The position numbers and the translations under genes were made by a program. This document shows, piece after piece, positions 9,436 through 18,098 of a DNA stretch of 18,905 nt; the stretch's first letter is position 1, and the number at the start of each line of letters is the position of its first letter. The notes below the pieces were generated by a model. It saw nothing but the letters and a program-made list of their open reading frames with translations, did not search any database and was not told where the DNA came from. Source of the stretch: Ettlia oleoabundans (lineage: Eukaryota; Chlorophyta; Chlorophyceae; Chlamydomonadales); contig JAAMXP010001967.1 in assembly GCA_019693395.1 (NCBI GenBank), positions 1 through 18,905 of the forward strand, given 5' to 3'.

Positions 9436-10729
9436 GTTCATTAATTGTCCGTTCCCAGCTAGTCCAAGAGCCAGTGCTGTTGTACAATCACCACCTGCCT
9501 GCCAGCTGGCGGCGGCACTGGAGGCCATGTCCCTGACATGGCTTTGACTTTGTGACGGGTGGCAGTCCGTAGATTTCAAGAACCTTGACGCGTTTGTTGT
9601 AAGGGATGTCCATGGACCGCTGCAGCAATATGAGTCACTGCCGCAAAACCCCCAAAACCGCTGCGCTGGGCACCCCAAGCCCATGCCTGAACCCCACCCG
9701 TACACCCAGGCTGAAGCGGCGCCAAACTGCGCCCTACAGCCATTACATATCGAAATCCGATTCGTGGGTTAAGTCATTCTACATATAGCACGAGTGCTCA
9801 TTTCGTTTGCCCACCATCTCGAGAGAACACACTGAGTAACCCGGGTGCCAGGGGCGCCCCCACCGTTGGCTGAGTTGTTGGCAAAATAAGAACTGCAGGC
9901 CCCCCGGGCAGCTTTGACAATAGTCCTGTGCTAGGTGCAAACACACCCCTTTGCAATGTCCTGCCCTAAAGCGCATGTTTGTGCCACACATTGGCAGCTG
10001 TCATTAGCAGGCCGACACCCACTGCCAGCAGGGCGCCGCCCCGCCACCAATCTTCCTGAACCCCGACCCACTTGCTCGATCGCCGCATACCAAGAATTTA
10101 CAGCCAAATCCGGGGGCGTCGCCACTTCCTCCCAAACCTTGCCACTTCCATCCATGGTCGGCTGCACTGCGGCCCGTTTCAACTTGCGTATGTTACGCGA
10201 GCGAATGGGAGCCCAATATCTGCTTGCTTGGGCGGGCAGCAAAGGCGCGCCAAGGCCGCCCTTCTTGCTGCCCGCCGCTTGCCCCGCTCTGCCGCTGCTC
10301 CTTGGCTTCTAGAAGCACATCTCCCAGCAGCATGCAGTGATCACCCAGCCAGTTACACCTCATGGTGCGCCACATCGCCTGGCTGACCAAGATCCACACG
10401 TCACAGCGTTGTGCCAGCTGTGCTGTTGTCTAGTGAATAGGGCGCGTTACCGGGTAAAACTGGTGTAGACATTGTTGCACTAGCTGCGCTGGCAGTGGGC
10501 ATTGGCTGCATGGCTGCATCGACATGTTCTTACTGGCAGGGCCTTCTATCTCTCGATAGCTTAGCTTGAAACAGCATATCATAGTCACTGAGCTCATGCT
10601 CAGCAGGAATGCAGCAAGTTTCGAACATTTGGCCCCAAGGTCGACACACACAATGCTGTCAAGGAGGGTTCTAAAACCGAGCTGCTGCTGTGCTGCAGCT
10701 CCTCAGCACCCCAGGCCCTGCAGCCTGTC
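9436..10729. other. 1.3-kb spacer between gene D and pseudogene E, no recognised gene
   Basis: The stretch should contain the gene D promoter (9436-9800; a TATATG-like element at about 9781-9786 on the minus strand). The rest shows open frames on both strands around 9930-10400, but none has a recognisable domain, a splice-consistent extension or a paralogue in the window. It is nearly twice as long as the other spacers in the array. I see no sixth eight-cysteine copy: neither a CC-X10-CGC exon nor an AAAC-X6-C exon is present. Confidence 0.5.
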
Positions 10730-11819
10730 TTAGAGGCAGGCGGTGTCATCCACCCCACAAGCAGCTGCCATGATCAGAGTCGAGCCCAGCAGATACTCTG
10801 GTGTTCCCCTTGGATCAATCTCGTGGAGCCGCTCCCTGACCAGCTGAAAGCCCCTGCACGACAGGGGTGGACAACCTGAGCAATCAAGCAATATATGGTG
10901 ACGGCACCTTGTGGCTGCTAGTTATGCAATGCTGCGATACTTAGGCACGATATATACCGCTCATTGCAGGCCTGCCTGTGCAACCATGCATGTGGCAGGG
11001 CATACGACAGGGTTGGTGGCTCTGTGGGCAGAGGGGTGCATGCATGCACGCCTGGCATCAACATGCATCTCTGGCAATCAAGTTTCTTGCCTGTCGCATC
11101 CGCACTGGGCTGGCACCAGTCGTGCAAATGTTGGGCAGCACCTGCGCAACGACAGGTACAAACATGTGGTCTGAGGGTGGCAAGCGATTTGCGGCGTTAT
11201 AACGTTTCCCAGGAAGTGGACAAAGGAAGGCGCGCGCACAGGCGGGGTACATATCAGTTGGGGGAAGGCGGGCGGGCGCTAGTGCATGTTGGGGGCGGCA
11301 GGTGAGCGGGAAAGCGCCACCAGTCTATGTCCCTGACAGGCAGGGAGCACCAATGGAAATGTTCTGCTTACTAAGCTGCCGTGTGCAATTGGCGATCTCA
11401 CCCCACAGTTGGCAGGCCGCTCGTATGCATGGCTGCCACTACCTCCTATATTAGCTCTTTGGCGGGAGCTCAGAGCTGCCCCGTGGATGCGAGTGCGCCA
11501 GAGTCTCGATCTCAACTACGCAGTCGTAGCCATCAGGATGTATAGCTCAAGACAGCCCAGCCCAGACTGTTCCTCAAGTGGTGGTAAGTTTGCAACCATC
11601 TCTTCCACTGCTGCCTGGACCAGCGGCGGTGCGCTCTGAGCAAGGCGCCTGGCGGCAGGCTGAACCTTGGTGGCAATCTCGGGAGCCGCCTTGCTGCTGC
11701 CACATTTGACTCCATGGCGCATTAGCAGCCTTTGCATGGGAGGTTCTTGCAGTCGGCGAGGCCAGGAGGGCCAGCAACACGTACGCAATCAACCATAGTT
11801 TTCGGGTGGGCAGCGCCAT
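10730..11819 (-). pseudogene. Gene E: decayed fifth eight-cysteine paralogue with fused exons 3+4
   Basis: Homologous segments on the minus strand are 11819-11402 (exon 1), 11141-11091 (exon 2) and 10853-10730 (exons 3 and 4 fused). Exon 1 starts with a good signal peptide (MALPTRKLWLIAYVLLALLA). The frame is lost before the conserved AARRLAQS. It is lost again near 11529-11530, one base short between the first two domain cysteines (GCLELYILM / YDCVVEIE). After PRGSSELPP an in-frame TAA lies at 11451-11453. Exon 2 is intact (CCPTFARLVPAQCGCD). The last exon is intact and reads GFQLVRERLHEID, then YLLGSTLIMAAACGVDDTACL and stop. Its 124 bp equal exon 3 (60) plus exon 4 (64) of the paralogues, so intron 3 is absent exactly. 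Intron 2 has a GC donor (CAG|GCAAGA). Sequencing errors could explain one frameshift but hardly all the defects. E resembles gene A most. Confidence 0.75.
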
Positions 11820-12216
11820 GACTAGCGTCCATTTCCTGCTGCCCGCTTCGATGATATCCTCCTACTTCCGCGAATAATGGGATGTCCACGTGTCAGCTCA
11901 GCACTCACGTCGCGCAGCATGACGAAGGGCAGGACCGCAGGCGTTGATTGGCACAAACAAGCAAGCGGGTACATATTGATTTCTGTGAACGAACAGGCAG
12001 TATGGCAGGTCATATCCTCTCCTCGTCAACCGCTGGGGCCTCACCAGCTCGTTACACCACCAGCGATTGCCACGACGCAGGGTGGCGGCGCTGCTCGCCG
12101 CCTGCTTTCTTCACCAGCCCCGCCGCTCGTATTGCTGCATCAGCGCATGCATTTGCACGTTTGGCTATTCGGGAGTGTTTTGCCAGGCTGCCGGGGGACT
12201 TGCCAAACCTCCTTCC
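11820..12216. promoter_or_regulatory. Divergent intergenic region between pseudogene E and the oxidoreductase gene
   Basis: About 400 bp separate the two head-to-head starts. It must hold the promoter and 5' UTR of the plus-strand oxidoreductase. The oxidoreductase frame is open from about 12067, but no ATG occurs in it before 12217. No TATA box stands out. A G-box-like core (CCACGTGTC) lies at 11886-11894, which in plants is a bZIP/bHLH site; its use here is unproven. Confidence 0.45.
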
Positions 12217-15200
12217 ATGACACAGGGCTCAATTGCTGCAGCGCGGCGCATACAGGCATTTGCACTAGCGCATTCTGCCGCGAAGCGAGATTTAGCGTCT
12301 CGACGGTTGAGCGATGCGGCTGCGGCGGCACCAGTGACGGCTTCTGCCGGCCGTCGCCGCCGCCAGCGGGGCGCCGCTGTCCCCACGGCCGTCGCTGCCG
12401 CAACAGGGGCTCAGCCCGCGCCGCCGGCAGCGCCCGAGATCACGGGCACGAAGAATGTGGTCGTCCTGGGGGGATGCGGCCGCGTGGGCTCCAGCACAGC
12501 GGCGGCACTGGCGGCGGCAGTTCCAGGCGCCAGGCTCAGCCTAGGGGGCCGCTCTGAAGAAAGCTTCCGGGCTGCTGTGGCACGGCGACCTGAGCTGGCA
12601 TGCGCTACACCGCTGCCTTGCGACATCGACAACGCTGCCAGCCTGGCAGCAGCCCTCAAAGGAGCCGACCTTATTATACACGCAGCCGGCCCCTTCCAGC
12701 GGCGAACCGACTGCAACGTGCTGGAAGCGGCGATAGCTGCGGGAGTGCCCTACATGGATGTATGTGATGACACAGACTACTCCCAGCGCGCAAAGCAGCT
12801 GCACAGCAAGGCGCAGGCAGCAGGGGTGCCCGCCATCACCACCACCGGAATCTACCCCGGTGAGAACAATGGCAATCGGTATGCAGGGTATTAATTAACC
12901 AATAATGATGTAGTAGTGAAACACCAACTCTGTTTTGTCCCACCTCCTCTGTCCCGACATTCCCAGCAGCATCAATGCTAATGCAAGGGGTTCTGCTGCC
13001 ATCCTGTCTCTGCATATTAATGCACCATGCGCATCCGCCTGCCGCCACATGCTGTGGGCAGCAGCTGCTGCACCCACGAAATATGGTTCAGTTGGCCGGC
13101 AACACAATCTTAAACCCCGGTTCGGCTAGCGCGTCTGCCGCTTGGCTGGCCGCAGGTGTGAGCAACGTGATGGCAGCGCACACCATTGCCATTGGTCGCA
13201 AGGAGTACAACCCAGATGGCAGCGTGCCGGAGCGACCTGGGGAGGGCGGCGCGGAGCCCAAGCGGGTGCTCTACTCGTACTTCACAGCAGGCAGGTGGCA
13301 TGAATGGCATGCATGTATTGCCAGGGGAGTCCAGTGACAGTGCGCTGTGCAAGGGATGGCAGGTGGCATGCTGTGGTCCTGTCCGGTACTGGTGTGTTTG
13401 TGATGGTGCCACTGTTGACACCAGCCAGCTGCAGAAGCGACTGCAAGCATCATGGCCAGTATCTGCACACGCTGCCTCAGCTCTGTTGGGGTGCCTGCTG
13501 CCATCTGATGGCACGCATTCGTCTGCATGTCCACCTGTCAATGAGTGACGGCCCGTCGCCTGTCCTAGCTGCAGGAACCGGGGGGGCAGGGCCCACCATC
13601 CTAGAAACCACGTTGCTGCTTGCGGGGGAGGAGGTAGTGGCGTACAAGTGAGCGGGCTGCACAAGGGGGAAGAAGGGGTCCGCATATGCAGCAGCTGCTG
13701 AGCTGACAGTTGGGGGGTGGGTTGAGCGTACGGGTTATTTGCCGAGGGCTGCTGGCTGGTGGGTACAGGCGTGTACTGCTGCTGGCTGGTGGATATGGGC
13801 GTGTACTGCTGCTGGCTGGTGGGTATGGGCGTGCACTGCATCAATCTTTCATGACCCTCTCCTCAATGCCTCCTCCCTAACTTTTCTGCGTCGGCTAGGC
13901 CCCATACGTTACATTGTTTGGCGTGCAGGGACGGCAAGCGGATGGAGCTTCCGCCCGTCAGCAACCGGCGTGTGGTGGACTTTGGCACGGGGGTGGGGCG
14001 GCGCAGCGTTTACCTGTACAACCTGCCTGAAGTCACCTCGGGCCACCAGGTGGGAGTGGTATTGACAGTATGGTTCCTCAAGTATGCAGTGGGTAGCCAT
14101 GGTTTGATGGTGGTCTTGATGTGACAACGCGGCGCTCGCTTCTCGCCAACTGTGTTGTGTGCCTGTTTGTTGTTGCATCCATGTTTGGCATCTCACTGGC
14201 CAGAATACGGTGCCCTCCGCTGGAAAGGAGCCCACAGGGCTGCGCTAGTAGCATGTGTGCGCAGGTGTTTGGCGTGCCCAGCATCAGCGCGCGGTTCGGC
14301 ACCGCGCCAGACCCGTGGAACTGGGGCATGCTGGCCATGGCTCGGCTTGCGCCTAAAAGTGAGTGGCAGGGAGCGACAGCTGGCCGGCCAGCTGCTTGAT
14401 TCTAGAGGAGTGAGAGGGTGGTTTCCTGCCCGGCTGGCTGTCAGAGTGCTGGTCAGGGTAGGTGGTTGCACCTGGCCATCGCGTGGGGCAGGTTTCTGTG
14501 CTGCCGGCTGGTCAGCTGGCCAGCCGGCCAGACCAGCCGTCCCTTGTTGCTACCTTACCCCTATCATTGTGCGTTGATGTATTGGTACCGCCAGTACCAC
14601 CACAAATGTACTTGTGTTGCTGCATTCGCCCCTGCGCCTGATTGCGCCCCTGCCTGCAGGCGTGCTGGCAGATCGGCAGCAGGCTCGGCAGCTTGCGCGG
14701 CTGGTGGATCCATTGGTGCGCGCGGCAGATGCCTTGGTGGGGGAGAAGGTGGCGATGCTGGTTGAAGTGGAGTATGAGAGTGAGTGGGGGGGAGGAGTCG
14801 GGCGGCACACGGGAGGGGACAGGGCTGGGGCGGGGAGGAAGAGAGTCACTTTATTGAGATTGAGGAAGGACTGCCTTACGGTGGCAAGTATTGATATTTC
14901 CAAGAGCACTGGTACTCTTTCAGCTGGAGGCCTTGGGGCATAGCTGGGACTGGACATGATCCACCTATCACCTATGACTGCTGTGCTGTGTCTGCCTGCT
15001 TGCCTGCTGCTCCTGATGTGCAGATGGGCAGATCGCAGCAGGGCTGTACGTGCATCAGTACCTGTCTCAGGCTGTGGGTACTTGTACCGCCGCATTTGCG
15101 CGGTGCATGCTGGCGGGGCAGACGCAGCCGGGGGTGTGGTTCCCAGAGGAGAAGGGGGCGCTAGAAGACAGGCGGGCACTCCTGGGGATGGCTTCAGAAG

Positions 15201-15620
15201 GATGCACCCGCTTCCTCCTCAACCGCACGCCGTGGCAGGTGCGTGAGCCTGAGCTAGCCTGGTCTGACCAACACTTGCAAAGTGCTCTCTGGGATGGTTC
15301 TACCGTAACTTGCTGCACACACTCCGTGGCCTGGGTCTTCCGACGGCCCCCTCGCGGTCGATGTGGCGTTCAGCGTTTGCCGTTGGTGGTGGGCCTTTCA
15401 TACTGCTTGTCCCCTGGGGGGTCTAGCTACCTGGGGCTGGGAAAGTTCCTGACAAAATCCTAAGAACTGCGCAAGGCAGCGGGCTGGTTTTGTGGCCCGG
15501 CTGACCCACCCACCAGCACCCACCCGGCCACCCCCAACCACCACCCGCTGCCCTCCCCGCCCTGTGGTGCAGATCGAGACCGATCCTGTGCAGCTTGGCA
15601 TGGGGCTTTACATCTATTGA
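12217..15620 (+). CDS. Saccharopine-dehydrogenase-like NAD(P)-binding oxidoreductase, probably plastid-targeted (482 aa)
   Basis: Coding join: 12217-12859, 13156-13290, 13575-13647, 13929-14049, 14265-14358, 14660-14779, 15024-15238, 15573-15620. All joins keep one frame. Residues 1-75 are rich in Arg, Ala and Ser and almost free of acidic residues, as in organelle transit peptides. A Rossmann start NVVVLGGCGRVGSS (80-93), HAAGPFQ (155-161), DVCDDTDYS and PAITTTGIYPGVSNVMA follow, then FTAGTGGAGPTIL, GEEVVAYK, VYLYNLPEV, FGVPSISARFGTAP, TQPGVWFPEE and a final GLYIY. These blocks, in this order, are those of plant and cyanobacterial saccharopine-dehydrogenase-like proteins (for example the Arabidopsis plastid protein At1g50450, from memory). 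Their true substrate is not established, so a role in lysine breakdown should not be assumed. Intron 2 (13291-13574) has a GC donor (CAG|GCAGGT). Only that donor gives the conserved FTAGTGGAGPT junction. Confidence 0.9.
13750..13839. repeat. 30-bp tandem repeat in intron 3 of the oxidoreductase gene
   Basis: Three units, 13750-13779, 13780-13809 and 13810-13839, each beginning TGCTGGCTGGTGG and ending GGCGTG(T/C)ACTGC, with two or three differences between units. They lie inside intron 13648-13928. Confidence 0.9.
14377..14394. repeat. 18-bp perfect palindrome in intron 5
   Basis: CAGCTGGCCGGCCAGCTG is its own reverse complement, 19 bp past the exon 5 donor. A related inverted repeat with 9-bp arms (14505-14513 and 14531-14539) lies in the same intron. 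Confidence 0.7.
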
Positions 15621-16864
15621 GCTCCTAATCACCAGTCAACTGACGGTTAGGATGATCTGATTGTGTGGGGGGAGAAAAGAGTAACAGGCGGCGTAGATGA
15701 GTGGTGGGCTTGCAGCTGTGGTCATAACCGCCAGCCGGCGTGTGCAAGTACCACCAACACCCGGACCCACCTTGCCCAACCGTGGCTTCCCTTGGCATGA
15801 TACGCGTCAAACCGGCAAATGCTAACGTGGTAAGACACATTAGGGCAGCATTCTGGAGTTTGAGGAAGGGGGAACGGAAGCTGACGCAGCCCTTACACCT
15901 CGCCGCTGACCCTGCAAGACGGCGGCGGGAAAGGGTAAGAAGAGCCAGGACAGCCCGGGCTGCCCCCCGCGCGCCCCATTTCGATGTTAAGAGTTTCAAA
16001 TGCAATCTCTGACCCCCAAAGCGGACAGTTGCAATGCAAACGAGGCTACCGAGCTGAGCTGAGCTGTGAGAAGCTGGGGTGCCAGCATGGGTGCCAGTGT
16101 GAGGCTAGAATTGCTGGACCTCACCTTCTCTTTTCACATTGCCCTCGATCTTGCTGGTATATTTACTTTGTTTGAGAGTAGGAACAAGCTCATCGTGAAG
16201 ACTCTGGGTGACTGACAACACTGATCGTTCAAGGTGGGTTTGTTATGTGCAGCGAGGCCCAGCGGACCAGCACTGCTCTCCCACTCACGAACCGTTAGCG
16301 ATGCCTAAGTCCGCGGAGCGTCGGCGCCTGCACGCTCCTCAGGGAGCCAGCGCTGGGGTGGGCTCGTCGTTCAACTCCTCGTCACGCGTGACACTGTTTG
16401 CGTTTTGTTTCGCATATCTTTCGATGGCTCATTCAACTTTTTGGCAGGTCCCCTACCCAGCACCGCTGGGGGTGCGCCCACGATCAACACCTCCGCTCTC
16501 TGTACCGGAAAACACGCGCTCTTCTTCTTCCAGTGACCAACCCCACCCTAGCAGACCCGCAGTCCGTTTTAAGCGCAGCGGGACGTGATGCACAGCGCCA
16601 CCAGGAATCGTTTGCCCTGTGGCGGTTGACGCCGCCGCCCGCCCAGTCTGTCGCATGGTCCTTCCCTTGGTCTCCTCTCTTTATTGCATCGCTCATTCGC
16701 GAACTTGCAAGAGTACTGGCCCGAGGTCACCTTTTCTCTCACATCGCCCTCCCCCTTTATGCCCGGGGCCCGCTGCTCAGTCAACAACAGGCTGTGTGAT
16801 TACGTATCAACTGTGGCACGACCGGTTTTCCCATGCGCTGCTCGGTTGCAGAGCGGCACTCACG
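15621..16864. other. 1.2-kb region between the oxidoreductase and CDK-inhibitor genes
   Basis: It contains the 3' UTR of the oxidoreductase and the promoter and 5' UTR of the CDK-inhibitor gene. Several frames are open (for example 16208-16588 and 16398-16799), but none shows a domain or a convincing splice link. An E2F-type site (GGCGGGAAA) lies at 15924-15932 and a TATA-like TATATTTA at 16158-16165. No TGTAA signal is seen soon after the oxidoreductase stop. Confidence 0.5.
15924..15932 (-). promoter_or_regulatory. E2F/DP-type binding site candidate
   Basis: TTTCCCGCC on the minus strand is the classic E2F core. It lies about 930 bp upstream of the CDK-inhibitor ATG and 304 bp past the oxidoreductase stop. 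A nine-base match in GC-rich DNA can arise by chance, so this is only a candidate for cell-cycle control. Confidence 0.25.
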
Positions 16865-17981
16865 ATGAAGCTCACCATTAAAACCACCAGCACCCACCGT
16901 CTGGAAGACACGCCCCACAGCGACCTTATGCTCCTGACGCCGTGCAAGCGTGCCAGGCGGTCGGTCCCGGCGGGTTGCAGCCCACCAGCACTGGATGACG
17001 CCGAGATGCAGCCAGCAGATGGCGGCACCCCAGTTCCCGACAGCTTTCCAGGCTTCAGTCCCGCTGAGCTGCACCAGGCGCCCGCTGCAGCTGCGGCCAC
17101 GGCAGCACAGCCCGAGCCTGCCTCCCGAGTTGAGCCGCCCTCACCCCCAGCTTTTGGCTGGAAGGTGGTACCGCTCTCGCCGCTGGCGGCGGCTGCTCCC
17201 GCCTCCGACGAAGACGAGGGCGACACGGCGGAAGCAGAGGCAGGGAAGGAGGACCGGGACGCAGCAGACATCGTCGAGGCAGCCCAGGAAGCCGCTGCCG
17301 CGCTGCTGGCGGCGGCGGCGCTGGTGCACCCACAGGACGCACCCCAGGAGGGCGCCGGGGGCGGCTGCTACATGCTGCCTCGGCGTCCCACCGCCCGCCG
17401 TCTGTTTGAGGCACCGGCGGCAGCACAGCCGCAGGTGCAGCAGGAGCAGCAGACAGAGGGGGAAGTGCATGTGCAGTCTCTGGAGCAGGAACAGCAGGCA
17501 CAAGCACAGCTGCTGCAGCAGGAGCAGGAGCAGCAGGCGACCCGGGACTTCCTGGACGCCATGGAGGCGCAGGTGGGAGCGCCGTGCTTACTGTGAGGCA
17601 TAAGCCAACACATACTTGCACTTGCACGTGCGCCCTGCAAGCTCCACAGTTGACCGCCTGCATCCTACTCAAGCAGGGCAATGGTGGCGGTTACCACCCG
17701 CACAATGCTGCTTGCTTTGCACCAATCACAGCTGACGCGCTGCATTCTCACCTCCTGAGGTCGCTGCCAAGGTTGCCCTCGTTACTTAAGGGCGGTTCAT
17801 TCACACCCCGAACCTTTCGGCTGTCAGTCAGTAGTACTCACTGCACGCCTGGAGCATGGTCCTGCAATGCTGCCTACAGGTGCACAGCCGCTTTGCTGAG
17901 CGCTGGGGCTTTGACGTGAAGGTGGGCCAGCCCCTGGCTGACCACCCGCGGTACACCTGGGAGCCCGCCACATGCGCCTGA
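16865..17981 (+). CDS. KRP: Kip/KRP-type cyclin-dependent kinase inhibitor (269 aa)
   Basis: Coding join: 16865-17572 and 17880-17981 (708+102 bp, phase 0, CAG|GTGGGA to CTACAG|GTGCAC). The ATG at 16865 has A at -3; an in-frame ATG at 16655 would add 70 residues that look like UTR. Residues 25-30 (TPCKRA) combine a full CDK phosphorylation consensus with a basic cluster, likely nuclear targeting. More SP/TP sites lie at 39, 55, 65, 93 and 105. A disordered Ala/Pro/acidic region leads to ARRLFEA (177-183), the cyclin-docking RxLF motif known from p21 and p27. A Gln-rich helix follows, then RDFLDAMEAQ and RFAERWGFDVKVGQPL...RYTWEP. The last part matches the CDI block F..K(Y/W)NFD...PL.G(R/K)YEW, with two extra residues between PL and RY. 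As in plant KRPs, the protein ends soon after the Trp. It would inhibit cyclin-CDK complexes in the nucleus. Family inferred from motifs, not from a search. Confidence 0.75.
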
Positions 17982-18098
17982 AGTACCACCTGAGGTACCA
18001 CCCGCGGTACACCTGGGAGCCCGCCACATGCGCCTGAGGTATCACCTGAGGTACCACCTGCGGTACACCCGAGAACCCACGGTCTGTACCTGAAGTGC
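17941..18098. repeat. 56-bp tandem repeat overlapping the 3' end of the CDK-inhibitor gene
   Basis: Units begin at 17941, 17997 and 18053 (ACCACC(C/T)GCGGTACACC...). Units 1 and 2 are nearly identical; unit 3 has diverged in its second half. Unit 1 encodes the last 13 residues from the conserved RYTW block and carries the stop codon. Units 2 and 3 fall in the 3' UTR. Since 56 is not a multiple of three, later units would be read in other frames. Confidence 0.9.

Noticed and set aside
8914..9705. 263-aa reading of gene D with a long N-terminal leader
   Set aside because: The leader before MATQL is not shared by paralogues and would bury the signal peptide inside the protein. The real exon also ends at 8918 in a donor site, not at the stop.
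12067..12216. Longer oxidoreductase N-terminus from 12067
   Set aside because: The frame is open but begins with TTG. The first ATG in frame is 12217, which already gives a normal transit-peptide-like leader.
16208..16799. Overlapping plus-strand frames upstream of the CDK inhibitor
   Set aside because: No domain, no conserved pattern and no splice arrangement leading in frame into 16865. Treated as promoter/UTR.
16655..16864. 70-residue extension of the CDK inhibitor from the in-frame ATG at 16655
   Set aside because: Its start context is poor (C at -3), its composition differs from the rest, and MKLTIKTT at 16865 has a better context. Not fully excluded.
17055..17681. 208-aa minus-strand open frame opposite the CDK-inhibitor exon 1
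   Set aside because: It is a composition-driven shadow of the Ala/Pro/Gln-rich coding strand, with no recognisable motif.
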